NCBI RefSeq assembly: GCF_042678145.1
Contig: NZ_JBHUDG010000001.1
Location: 1-64,000 of the forward strand
DNA from: Pseudopedobacter beijingensis
GTDB lineage: Bacteria; Bacteroidota; Bacteroidia; Sphingobacteriales; Sphingobacteriaceae
Reading direction: 5' to 3'
DNA: 64,000 nt
The position numbers and the translations under genes are program-made. Every line of letters begins with the position of its first letter. Positions within the stretch are counted from its first letter, which is position 1. A model generated the notes under the pieces. That model ran no database searches and was not told where the DNA came from. It was given only the letters and a program-made list of their open reading frames with translations. Shown piece after piece: positions 16,107 through 24,896 of the stretch.

Positions 16107-18119
16107 ATGAAGATGAATCAGTATTTTTTTTCTTATGTAAGTATTATCCTCATTTTGCTGGCTTGTAAAAAAAGCGATATAACAAAAGCAGAAGAACGGA
16201 AAGCCGATACAGTTCCATACAGATCTACAACATTGATTAGCGGAAAGCCTTTGGAAATTGGTACAGCAGATGGAGTAGGCAGGTTCTCGTTACAATCTAT
16301 TGCTGTTTATAACATGGGTGTAGCGAATGTAGATAACGATAGCTATCCAGATATATTTTTGTGCTCAGACCAATGGCACCCAGGAACTTATTTATATCTC
16401 TTTAAGGGTTTTACGTCCAATAATGAACCGGTATTCTCGGAACCTATAAAAATAACTTTACCATTTCAGGATAACGGTAGAAACAAACTAAGGATATATC
16501 AAAATAAGAGTGGGAATATTCTTGGTTTTTGGCTTGAGGGAAGAGTCTTGAAATATGCAGAGTTTGATAAGAATAGCTACAGTTTTGGAACTGTTAAGTC
16601 AATGAATGTAAATAATCTACCCAGAAATCCATGGTTAGGATATATGGGAGTAAATCAGACAGATGACGGAGAATATGTTTTTTTCTTCTGCATAAAAGAA
16701 GATGGTGTGTTTGATGGGCCAATGCGCGGACCAGATGCTACCAAATACACAGCAGAAGGTTTTTGGCCTTACGATTTGCCTATGGTAGGCATTTACGCGG
16801 GTATTACAAGAGACCTGAACCAGACAGGAGTTAATGCCAGTCCAATGACCGGCTTAGACCAAACGTACTACGCATTCGAAAGTTTTGATGTATATAATTC
16901 AGGTAAAAGAAAATATGTAATTGCCGGAGCTTATTTAGGTAATATTCATGCTTACCCGTATTCAGACAATAATGGAGCTATAAAACTAGAATCAAAAAAA
17001 TATCTTGTCAGAAGTAATGGAGATATGCATCGGAATCCTGCATTACATGCTTTCGGTTCTTATTTCAAAGCAGGAAATAAAGAAGGGATGATTGTAACCA
17101 GTGAAGGTGGAATATTTTATTACGAAAATACAAAGACTATAGATGAGAAAGGCAATCTTGTGTTCAAAGACCCGGTGCATGTCATGCAGACTAACTCAGA
17201 ACTGTATGGTGGTTCGCTGGTAGTTCCTGAATTGGTAGACTGGGACGGCGATGGCAAACTGGATATTATCTCAGGTACTTCAACCGGAGAAATTTATTTC
17301 TTTAAGAACAGGGGAACAAATACCAATCCGGCATTTTTTAATCCGGAACCGTTAAAAGTAGGCGGAGAAATCATTAAAATACAGGGCGGATATAGAGAAA
17401 GCATTCAGGGACCCATAGAAACAAGATGGGGATATACATCGCCTACGGTTGTAGACTGGAATCAGGACGGTTTGCCGGATATATTAATGGGAGATGTGAG
17501 AGGGAAATTCACGGTGTATCTGAATAATGGAACTAAAACTAATCCTTCTTTAAGTGCCGAAAGGGGGCTTTATATAAAAGGCATGGATATGCATGGATCG
17601 TGGAGAGTAAAACCCGGTATAGCAAAAGTTGGAGACAGAATGATGTACGTATGTCTGGATAAAGAAGATGAACTCCACCTTTATTGGAGAATTGATAATT
17701 ATAATTTGGAAGATGGCGGTAAGCTAAAGTTAACAACCGGTGAAGTCATAGAATCTAATTATGAAGTGGCGGGAGCTGTTGGCAGGTCTAAAATTACTGT
17801 TACAGATTGGGATGGAGATGGCATTTTAGATTTATTAATAGGTATTCCAAAATGGGCTTCTATTCCAAATAAAACCAATGGTATCCCTTATTTTCTTCCA
17901 AAAAGTGGAGCTACAGTTGTTTTTCTGAAGAATGCGGGAACCAATCAGGCACCTGTTTATGAGTATCCTAAAGTTTTAAAGCATAATGGTGAAAATATAT
18001 TACTGGGAGGTCATGAATGTGGTCCTGCCATAGGCAATTTAGGGGGTGGACCAGCATTGATAATTGGTGTGGAGCAAGGACAGTATATTTATTATGATAA
18101 ACAGAAACTAACATGGTAA
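16107..18119 (+). CDS. FG-GAP/VCBS-repeat lipoprotein
   Basis: This 670-residue lipoprotein (lipobox ILLAC, Cys at about residue 20) has integrin-like FG-GAP repeats with calcium-binding loops: NVDNDSYPDIF, DWDGDGKLDII, DWNQDGLPDIL and DWDGDGILDLL. These fold as a beta-propeller. Such proteins occur in Bacteroidota glycan loci and are thought to bind or hold ligands at the cell surface. It starts three bases after the preceding CBM6 gene and ends before a strong hairpin, so it probably closes the first transcription segment. Confidence 0.75.
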   Translation: MKMNQYFFSYVSIILILLACKKSDITKAEERKADTVPYRSTTLISGKPLEIGTADGVGRFSLQSIAVYNMGVANVDNDSYPDIFLCSDQWHPGTYLYLFKGFTSNNEPVFSEPIKITLPFQDNGRNKLRIYQNKSGNILGFWLEGRVLKYAEFDKNSYSFGTVKSMNVNNLPRNPWLGYMGVNQTDDGEYVFFFCIKEDGVFDGPMRGPDATKYTAEGFWPYDLPMVGIYAGITRDLNQTGVNASPMTGLDQTYYAFESFDVYNSGKRKYVIAGAYLGNIHAYPYSDNNGAIKLESKKYLVRSNGDMHRNPALHAFGSYFKAGNKEGMIVTSEGGIFYYENTKTIDEKGNLVFKDPVHVMQTNSELYGGSLVVPELVDWDGDGKLDIISGTSTGEIYFFKNRGTNTNPAFFNPEPLKVGGEIIKIQGGYRESIQGPIETRWGYTSPTVVDWNQDGLPDILMGDVRGKFTVYLNNGTKTNPSLSAERGLYIKGMDMHGSWRVKPGIAKVGDRMMYVCLDKEDELHLYWRIDNYNLEDGGKLKLTTGEVIESNYEVAGAVGRSKITVTDWDGDGILDLLIGIPKWASIPNKTNGIPYFLPKSGATVVFLKNAGTNQAPVYEYPKVLKHNGENILLGGHECGPAIGNLGGGPALIIGVEQGQYIYYDKQKLTW

Positions 18120-18146
18120 TAATTGAAAATTAGAAAACAAATCTGT

Positions 18147-18175
18147 CAAATCCGGTCTAATACAAACCGGATTTG
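18147..18175. terminator. Perfect hairpin between FG-GAP and T9SS cargo genes
   Basis: CAAATCCGGT (18147-18156) pairs with ACCGGATTTG (18166-18175) around a nine-base loop. There is no clear T run after it, so it may be a partial terminator or an RNA-stability element that lowers expression of the downstream genes. Confidence 0.5.
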
Positions 18176-18215
18176 TTGCCGGATTTATAATGTATAGACT
18201 TAAATAGAATTCATT

Positions 18216-19505
18216 ATGAAAAAAACATTACTTTTTTGGGGCTTAGGTTTATTACTAAGTGACCTTACCTACGGGCAAATTTTTCAACAAAATTTCAGTA
18301 CATCGCCTATGGTCTCAAGCTATTTTAATGCTACAGCTCCTGGCCAAAATCAATTCAATAGAATTGAAAATTTGACACATCAGCCATCTTCTATTGTTGA
18401 TGAAAAATTGAGGTTTGAGAAAAAAAGTACAGGGAATTCTTCTGCCAATTTTACCAGATATACCGCGTTTAGTACCAATCCAACTTTTTTGCAAATAAAG
18501 TTCAAATATCAGCTTGTGGCAAATGGAAGTACCAGTACCTCTTCCCAATCTAAGTTTTTTGTTGGAGATGATTTTCCAACAAACGGAGCCGACCCAGAAC
18601 TAAATTACAGCAATTCAATTCATAGTTTTTTTGAATTTTTCTATAGTGGTGTTAATGGAGGTTTTAAAGTGGGAAATGGAACAGCTTTATCTAATCAATA
18701 TACAGGTCAACAGGAAATTACTTTTGTGATTAACAATACAGGTACTACAATAGGTTATGCCGGACCAAATGGTCAGCAACAAACTATCTTAAACGATACC
18801 TGGGATTTATGGGTAGGAACTGACAAAGCATTGGCAGGAGTGGCGGCCAAGAGCCCATCTGCATCAATCAACAAATTCATGTTCTTTGCCCGTTATAATG
18901 GTTTAACAGCAACTTATGAATTTGATGATTTTGAAATTCATGATAATACAACATTAACCCTTCCTGTAACATTTAAATCTTTTACAGCTAATAAAACTTC
19001 GAATGCTACAGTTGCATTGAAATGGGAAACAATAGAAGAAAAGAATAACTCTCATTTTGAGATTTATAAATCTACTGATGGTGAAAATTTTAGTTTCCTT
19101 CAATCCATATCAGCTAAAGGAAATGATTTTAAAGGAATTACTGCCTATGCTATAGAAGATTTGAACCCAGTTACAGGTGATAATTACTATAAATTAGTCC
19201 AGATAGACAAAGACGGAACGAAATCCGAATATCCAAATGTTATTTCTGCCAGAATTGCAGTCTTAGAACCTCAAGTTAAAATATTTACAAAAGGAGAAAC
19301 ACTAGAGTTGGACATTGTTCCGCTTAAAGAAGGTTTAAATGAACTTGTAATATCTGATATTTCCGGCAGGGCAGTATACGTGAAAAATGTGTATTTAAGT
19401 ATGGGGAGCAATAGATTAGAAATTAATAAAGGTTTATCATCAGGCGTTTATATAGTGTCTTTAAAATCCAGTGATAAAAACTTAAGATTTAAGTTTTCTA
19501 AATAG
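18216..19505 (+). CDS. Secreted protein with T9SS type A C-terminal sorting domain
   Basis: The protein is 429 residues with a Sec signal peptide ending near TYGQ. A jelly-roll-like N-terminal part (QQNFSTSP... to ...TYEFDDFEIHD, about residues 20-245) resembles laminin-G/concanavalin-like domains. A fibronectin-like segment (VALKWETIEEKNNSHFEIYK) follows, then a type A sorting domain in the last about 80 residues (ELVISDISGRAVY ... LSSGVYIVSLKSS). It is exported through the type IX system. A glycan-binding or degrading role is inferred from its place between PUL genes; I see no catalytic motif. Confidence 0.75.
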   Translation: MKKTLLFWGLGLLLSDLTYGQIFQQNFSTSPMVSSYFNATAPGQNQFNRIENLTHQPSSIVDEKLRFEKKSTGNSSANFTRYTAFSTNPTFLQIKFKYQLVANGSTSTSSQSKFFVGDDFPTNGADPELNYSNSIHSFFEFFYSGVNGGFKVGNGTALSNQYTGQQEITFVINNTGTTIGYAGPNGQQQTILNDTWDLWVGTDKALAGVAAKSPSASINKFMFFARYNGLTATYEFDDFEIHDNTTLTLPVTFKSFTANKTSNATVALKWETIEEKNNSHFEIYKSTDGENFSFLQSISAKGNDFKGITAYAIEDLNPVTGDNYYKLVQIDKDGTKSEYPNVISARIAVLEPQVKIFTKGETLELDIVPLKEGLNELVISDISGRAVYVKNVYLSMGSNRLEINKGLSSGVYIVSLKSSDKNLRFKFSK

Positions 19506-19511
19506 TTTATA

Positions 19512-19567
19512 AGGGGCTGTTCTTCTCTTTAAGGATTATGATAACCTTTGAGACAGCCTCTTTTTTA
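19512..19567 (+). terminator. Rho-independent terminator after the T9SS cargo gene
   Basis: AGGGGCTGT (19512-19520) pairs with ACAGCCTCT (19553-19561), one G-U pair, followed by a T run. The loop contains its own small stem (AAGG...CCTT). It separates the cargo gene from the enzyme genes that start at 19585. Confidence 0.7.
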
Positions 19568-19584
19568 TGTTTTAATATGAGATA

Positions 19585-20838
19585 ATGTTTAAGTTCAATT
19601 CAAGCTATTTATGTTCGCTTTCAATAAAAATATTTTTTCAGTTTTTATTAATAAGCTTCATTTCTACGGTTTTTGCAGGAAATAAAAAAAGGAAAATACC
19701 TGGTGAAATTATCGCCCATCAGGCGGTAGAAACCAATCAATTTATCGGATCTCCAGGTTTATGTGTTTTACCTAATGGTTCTTTATTAGTAACACATGAT
19801 TTATTTGGTAAAGGGTCGACAGAATTTATTTCAGCACAAACAAATGTTTATCTATCTGATAACAAAGGAAAAAATTGGCATCAAATAGCTATGATTGACG
19901 GACAATTTTGGTCTAAACCATTTTATTATAACGATAAACTTTACCTTATAGGTACAGATAAACATCATGGGAATCTCATTATCAGAGAATCTGTAGACAG
20001 TGGTCATACCTGGTCAAATCCGGTTAATTCTCAGTCGGGTCTTATTTCGAAGGGCGAATTTCACTGCGCTCCTACACCGGTAATCGAACATCAGGGATAC
20101 TTATGGAAAGCAATGGAAAGGGCTGATGGCGAAATTAAGCGTTGGGGTAAAAGGTATAGTACATTTATGCTTTCAATAAAAGTAGGAGATAATCCTTTGG
20201 ATGCTAAAAATTGGCGAATGACAAATCACTTGCCATATGATTCAACATATTTGAAAGGAAAATTTGGAGCGTGGTTAGAAGGAAATGCTGTGGTTGGCAA
20301 GAATGGAGCTATTTATAATATACTTAGGGTTCATACACCTGCCGATATTTATGAGGAACATGCTGCAATTGTTGAAATAGCAGATAATGGAGCAACCTCA
20401 GTATTTGATGAAGTTAATGGATTTATAAAATTTCCCGGAGGTAGTAAAAAATTCTCTGTTAAATATGACACAAATTCCAAAAAATACCTGGCCATAGTAA
20501 ATTATGTACCTAAAGAATTTAGAGGTGAAATACAATTAGACAGGGTACGAAATACACAGGCTTTAATCTCCTCAACTGATTTAAAGAATTGGACCGTTCA
20601 TAAAATCCTATTGCATCATCCAGATAGAATTAGACATGGATTTAACTACATAGATTGGGAGATTGTAGGAAATGATATTATTTATCTGTCCAGAACAGCT
20701 TATGATACAGAATCAGAGCAGGCTCAAAACTATCACGATGCAAATTTTTTGACTTTTCACAGGCTCAAAACCTATCGTAAATCACTAAGAAAAAATATAG
20801 AAGAATTCAATAATTACAATACTTCAGATAAGAGATGA
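19585..20838 (+). CDS. Sialidase-like beta-propeller protein (BNR/Asp-box)
   Basis: This 417-residue exported protein (hydrophobic start to about residue 32) has Asp-box motifs of the propeller type: SDNKGKNW and SVDSGHTW. Its N-terminal strand IGSPGLCVLPNGSLLVTHD aligns with the sialidase YRIPSL...AFAD block, but the FRIP arginine is replaced by Gly/Ser. A true GH33 activity is therefore uncertain. It overlaps the GH20 gene by four bases (ATGA) and is followed by a sialate O-acetylesterase, which supports action on sialylated or related glycans. It could also be another glycosidase of the sialidase superfamily. Confidence 0.65.
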   Translation: MFKFNSSYLCSLSIKIFFQFLLISFISTVFAGNKKRKIPGEIIAHQAVETNQFIGSPGLCVLPNGSLLVTHDLFGKGSTEFISAQTNVYLSDNKGKNWHQIAMIDGQFWSKPFYYNDKLYLIGTDKHHGNLIIRESVDSGHTWSNPVNSQSGLISKGEFHCAPTPVIEHQGYLWKAMERADGEIKRWGKRYSTFMLSIKVGDNPLDAKNWRMTNHLPYDSTYLKGKFGAWLEGNAVVGKNGAIYNILRVHTPADIYEEHAAIVEIADNGATSVFDEVNGFIKFPGGSKKFSVKYDTNSKKYLAIVNYVPKEFRGEIQLDRVRNTQALISSTDLKNWTVHKILLHHPDRIRHGFNYIDWEIVGNDIIYLSRTAYDTESEQAQNYHDANFLTFHRLKTYRKSLRKNIEEFNNYNTSDKR

Positions 20839-22682
20839 GAAAACTGATAATTACAACTTTGCTTTTAAACTTTTTTTTAATTAGTTATGAAACATTTGCA
20901 ACAGATATTATACCTAAACCATTGTATGCTAAAAATACATCAGGTTTTTTTTCAATAAATGAAAAAACGATAATCTATATTAGCAACGAACCTAAAGATT
21001 TTGAAAATATTGCAATCCAGCTATCTGATGAAATCTTTAAAATAAAAGGGTTTAAACCCAATATAAAAATATATGACGGGAAAAATCTGAAAAAGAATCA
21101 TATTTTATTAGAAAAAGATCAAAAAGCAGATACTTTAGGTGGCGAAGGCTATGGATTAAAAGTTAAACCTGAAGGAGTCGTTATCTCAGCGTCACAAGCG
21201 CATGGTGTTTTTTATGGAGTTCAATCGTTAGTTCAGCTTATAAGGAACAGTTCTGAGGGCAAAATATTGGGTGTAGAAATATATGATAAGCCAAGGTTTG
21301 CATGGAGAGGGATGATGTTGGATGTTGGACGTTATTTTTATTCTACAGAGTTTATTAAAAAACTGATAGATAATCTGGCAGTATATAAAATAAATACCTT
21401 TCACTGGCATTTAACAGAAGATCAGGGGTGGAGGATTGAAATTAAAAAATATCCAGAATTGGTTAAAAAAGCGGCATGGCGATCTGAAACATTGTTTGGT
21501 ATAGGCCTAGATAAAAACTGGATAGATAAAAATCCTCACGGAGGCTATTATACACAGGAAGAGATAAAAGATGTTGTCAGATATGCACAATCTAAATTTA
21601 TAGCGATCGTACCTGAAATTGAAATGCCAGGACATTCCAGTGCAGTTTTAGCAGCAATGCCTCAACTTTCATGTATCGGGGGGCCGTTTCAGGTACCCGG
21701 TAAATTTGGAGTACTTAAGGAAGTCTATTGCGCAGGAAACGAAGAAACTTTCAGGTTTTTGGAAGATGTACTGACAGAAGTAGCGGAGTTATTTCCCGGA
21801 AGCATTATACATATTGGAGGTGATGAATGTCCTAAGGACAGATGGAAAGTTTGTCCAAAATGTCAGGAGAGAATTAAAAAAGAAGGGTTAAAAGATGAAC
21901 ATGAGCTGCAAAGCTATTTTATAAAAAGAATAGAGCAATTTTTGCTTACAAAAAATAAAAACATTATTGGCTGGGATGAAATTCTGGAAGGAGGATTGGC
22001 TCCAAATGCGATGGTTATGTCTTGGCGAGGGACAAAAGGGGGAATTGCTGCTGCTAAAATGAAGCATGATGTTGTAATGAGCCCCAATACACATCTGTAT
22101 TTTGATTATTATCAGGGTGAACCGGATTTAGAACAGCCATATGGTAGAGTTAGGGCCTTACCCTTGCCAATTCAAAAAGTATATGATTATGAGCCTATTC
22201 CGTTGGAATTGGACAAGGAAGAAGCAAAATATGTGAAAGGCCTACAGGCTAATGTTTGGACAGAATTACTGCATACGCAAGAGGCCGTGGAATATATGAT
22301 ATTCCCAAGAATCACAGCCGTTGCTGAAGTAGGGTGGACATCCGCGAGTTCTAAAAACTGGAGTGATTTTGCAAGAAGGTTAGAAAATGAATGGTCATTT
22401 TATGAAAAAGAAGATGTTAATTATGCCAGAACTATAGACAATGTTTGGTTTAGTTCAAGTATTGATACTTTGAACTCAAAAGCTACGGTTACATTGACTT
22501 CTTACAGGCATGGAACAGAAATAAGATATACGCTTGATGGAACCCACCCTACATATGATAATTCAATTTTATATACAAAACCCTTTGTGGTGGATATGCC
22601 CTTGTCTGTAAAAGCAGCCATTTTTATAAGTAAAAAAAGGGTCGGTAAGGTAGTCAGAAGAACTATAGCCGTAGTAAAATAG
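20835..22682 (+). CDS. GH20 beta-N-acetylhexosaminidase
   Basis: This 615-residue family 20 glycosidase removes terminal beta-linked GlcNAc or GalNAc by substrate-assisted catalysis. Domains: signal peptide, GH20b domain (about residues 25-145), catalytic barrel (about 150-500) with NTFHWHLTEDQGWRIEIKKY and the catalytic pair Asp330-Glu331 in HIGGDE, and a C-terminal chitobiase/hexosaminidase-type domain (GTEIRYTLDGTHPTYD). All key residues are present. The start codon overlaps the stop of the sialidase-like gene, so translation is probably coupled. Confidence 0.95.
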   Translation: MRKLIITTLLLNFFLISYETFATDIIPKPLYAKNTSGFFSINEKTIIYISNEPKDFENIAIQLSDEIFKIKGFKPNIKIYDGKNLKKNHILLEKDQKADTLGGEGYGLKVKPEGVVISASQAHGVFYGVQSLVQLIRNSSEGKILGVEIYDKPRFAWRGMMLDVGRYFYSTEFIKKLIDNLAVYKINTFHWHLTEDQGWRIEIKKYPELVKKAAWRSETLFGIGLDKNWIDKNPHGGYYTQEEIKDVVRYAQSKFIAIVPEIEMPGHSSAVLAAMPQLSCIGGPFQVPGKFGVLKEVYCAGNEETFRFLEDVLTEVAELFPGSIIHIGGDECPKDRWKVCPKCQERIKKEGLKDEHELQSYFIKRIEQFLLTKNKNIIGWDEILEGGLAPNAMVMSWRGTKGGIAAAKMKHDVVMSPNTHLYFDYYQGEPDLEQPYGRVRALPLPIQKVYDYEPIPLELDKEEAKYVKGLQANVWTELLHTQEAVEYMIFPRITAVAEVGWTSASSKNWSDFARRLENEWSFYEKEDVNYARTIDNVWFSSSIDTLNSKATVTLTSYRHGTEIRYTLDGTHPTYDNSILYTKPFVVDMPLSVKAAIFISKKRVGKVVRRTIAVVK

Positions 22683-22722
22683 GATATAAGAAACAAATCT
22701 ATGTACCATAAAACAAATAAAA

Positions 22723-24114
22723 ATGAATAAAATTATTGCATTTGTATTTGTGCTAATTCCGGTAATTGTAAAATCTCAGATTAATTTACCGTCATTTTTC
22801 ACAGATAATATGATTCTCCAAAGAAACTCAGAAGTTAATTTTTGGGGATGGGGGAACAGAGGAGGAGAAGTTACCGTTATACCTTCCTGGTCTAACGAAG
22901 TGATAAAAGTAAAATCTACCGCACATGGTCGTTTTAATGCAAAACTGAAAACTCCAGAAGCAGGAGGTCCTTATGAAATTACCATCACGTTTGGGCAGTA
23001 TAAAAAAGTGATCAAAAATATTCTTATAGGAGAAGTTTGGTTATGTTCTGGTCAGTCAAATATGCAATTAAATTCAAATGACAAATTGAAAGAGATGATA
23101 GATGAATTGCCTGATGCGATGAATCCGCAGATAAGACTATTGCAGGTTAGTCATATAGCTTCTTTAAATCAACAAGATAATATTTTTGATTCTTGGAAAG
23201 AATGTAATTCCGAGACCGCAAAGGGATTTAGTGCTATAGCCTATTTTATAGCTAAACAATTAAATGGAGAACTAAATGTACCCGTAGGCGTTATCAATTC
23301 AAGTTGGGGAGGTACTACTGCAGAGGTTTGGACACCAGAAAGTATAATTAATGCAGATGAAGAATTATCGAAAAACGCTAAGAAGTATAAACCGGGTATA
23401 GCCAGACCGCATGAAGCTGGGGCTCTTTGGAATTCAATGATAAGACCTTTTGTAGGATACAATATTGCCGGAGCATTTTGGTATCAGGGAGAGGCTAATA
23501 TATCACAGTATAGTTCATACCATAAATTATTTTCAGCACTGATTAAATCCTGGCGAAATGCCTGGGGATATGAATTCCCATTTTATTATGTCCAAATAGC
23601 ACCTTATGATTACAAATCTAAACCGGAAGAACAAAGAGGAGCATTATTAAGAGAACAACAAACACAAACATTAAGTTTGCCTAAAACAGGGATGGTGGTA
23701 GTTACAGATTTGGTGCCAGATATAAAAGATATACACCCTACCCGAAAAAAAGATGTAGCTCAAAGACTTGCCAGTATAGCTTTGACAGAAGTTTATCATA
23801 AAGATGCTGTAGATTATAAATCACCTGTCTATAAAATTCATAAGGTAGAGGGAAATAAAATAGTTATAGACTTTGACTATGTACAAGGTAAATTGCAAGT
23901 AAAAGGTAAAGAGATTACAGATCTTTTCATTGCAGATGATTCCAAAAACTTTGTACCGGCCAGTTACAAGATTGATAAAAATAAACTGGTAGTGTTTAAC
24001 AAAGACGTGAAAAAACCTGTAGCAGTAAGATTTGGATTTACTGATATATCTATACCCAATCTTTATAATGATAAGGGACTACCAGTTTCTCCGTTCAGAA
24101 CAGATCATTGGTAG
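22723..24114 (+). CDS. Sialate O-acetylesterase (SASA/SGNH hydrolase)
   Basis: The 463-residue exported esterase removes O-acetyl groups from sialic acid (or related acetylated sugars). The nucleophile block is GQSNM (Ser112) and the catalytic His lies in DIHPT (about residue 338). Also typical are NSSWGGTTAEVW and FWYQGEAN. A signal peptide (MNKIIAFVFVLIPVIVKS) is present. It lies 40 bases after GH20, is the last gene of the locus and is followed by a terminator at 24264. O-acetyl removal before sialidase and hexosaminidase fits ordered breakdown of host-type glycans. Confidence 0.9.
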   Translation: MNKIIAFVFVLIPVIVKSQINLPSFFTDNMILQRNSEVNFWGWGNRGGEVTVIPSWSNEVIKVKSTAHGRFNAKLKTPEAGGPYEITITFGQYKKVIKNILIGEVWLCSGQSNMQLNSNDKLKEMIDELPDAMNPQIRLLQVSHIASLNQQDNIFDSWKECNSETAKGFSAIAYFIAKQLNGELNVPVGVINSSWGGTTAEVWTPESIINADEELSKNAKKYKPGIARPHEAGALWNSMIRPFVGYNIAGAFWYQGEANISQYSSYHKLFSALIKSWRNAWGYEFPFYYVQIAPYDYKSKPEEQRGALLREQQTQTLSLPKTGMVVVTDLVPDIKDIHPTRKKDVAQRLASIALTEVYHKDAVDYKSPVYKIHKVEGNKIVIDFDYVQGKLQVKGKEITDLFIADDSKNFVPASYKIDKNKLVVFNKDVKKPVAVRFGFTDISIPNLYNDKGLPVSPFRTDHW

Positions 24115-24263
24115 TTATCATCGTAATACATACATGCATTTAATAAATATTATCTTTATTTTTATATCCCTTCTTTGTTGTTTTATAATAATTAGCAACA
24201 GGACTAGTCATTTTGCCATATTATAGGAAATAATCATAATTGAGCCATCTTGGGAGAAAGTAG

Positions 24264-24300
24264 GTGGTCAATGTAGAACTAAATTGACCACACTATTTTT
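24264..24300 (+). terminator. Terminator closing the glycan-utilisation locus
   Basis: GTGGTCAAT (24264-24272) and ATTGACCAC (24283-24291) pair perfectly and are followed by ACTATTTTT. It lies 150 bases after the last enzyme gene. The rest of 24115-24365 shows no gene. Confidence 0.7.
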
Positions 24301-24365
24301 CTACGTATCTTTATAACAATAAAACTGTGTCAATTTTATAAAATAAGCAGAGAAAGGAGCTATCT

Positions 24366-24707
24366 ATGACTAGCAAAACAGCTGAAAAAGATACCTCATA
24401 TCTTCCGGTAGCGTGGGAGTACCGTGAAACTATTGAAGAGCAGATTAGTAAAAAAAGCGAGGGAAAGATATTTTATTTTGGAGAGGGAAATCAGATAGAA
24501 GAAACGCAGGGACCGGTGGTGGGAATGAGAGAGGAAAAGAATGCCGGTGTATTTATTATTACAGCTAATGGTTGCGCGGTAAGAATAGACCGGATTATTA
24601 CCTTATTTGGTAAAGTTGGTGCAGCTTATGACGAATATGACGCCTATGCTAATGCTTGTATGGACTGTAACGGCGGTTATACTAAAGAAGAATTGGAAGA
24701 GGACTAA
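24366..24707 (+). CDS. Small conserved hypothetical protein, possibly Rof-like
   Basis: This 113-residue soluble protein has an unusually good Shine-Dalgarno (AAAGGAG about ten bases before ATG), rare for this lineage. The pattern YLPVAWEYRETIEE ... GKIFYFGEG ... QGPVVGMREEKNAGVFIITANGCAVRIDRI vaguely matches the small beta-barrel Rof (Rho-binding antiterminator) family, which has Y-x-P-I-x-C and a final (I/L)RLD(K/R)I strand. That similarity is weak. A CMDC pair near the C-terminus could bind metal. It stands alone, upstream of an acetyltransferase remnant. Confidence 0.5.
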   Translation: MTSKTAEKDTSYLPVAWEYRETIEEQISKKSEGKIFYFGEGNQIEETQGPVVGMREEKNAGVFIITANGCAVRIDRIITLFGKVGAAYDEYDAYANACMDCNGGYTKEELEED

Positions 24708-24725
24708 TTCCGTATTTGTTATTCA

Positions 24726-24848
24726 ATGGATATAGAAAATTCTAAAGCCTATAATTTATATAAGAAAATGGGGTTTGAAGAGTTGGGTGACGTTATAAAT
24801 GGAACTACTATCTTTATGAAATTACCGGAAATTCATCATTACGGGTAA
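24726..24848 (+). pseudogene. C-terminal remnant of a GNAT acetyltransferase
   Basis: A 40-residue frame reads MDIENSKAYNLYKKMGFEEL, then GDVINGTTIFMKL. NSKAYNLYKKMGF is the classic final block of GNAT enzymes (N..A..LY.K.GF). The acetyl-CoA loop and the N-terminal half are absent; upstream bases belong to the previous gene. It is therefore a degraded end of a gene, not an intact one. Confidence 0.6.
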
Positions 24849-24867
24849 TGGTAAACTTCCGGTTTTT
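24824..24867. terminator. Hairpin with T tail at the end of the GNAT remnant
   Basis: ACCGGAA (24824-24830) pairs with TTCCGGT (24857-24863), followed by TTTT. An inner stem CATTA/TAATG lies in the loop. It overlaps the last codons of the remnant and can also insulate the convergent nuclease gene. Confidence 0.5.
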
Positions 24868-24896
24868 AGATAGTAGACAAGACAGCTTTTTCCGGT

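Noticed and set aside
24032..24226. 64-codon plus-strand frame overlapping the esterase end
   Set aside because: It overlaps the conserved C-terminus of the esterase in another frame and has no supporting signal.
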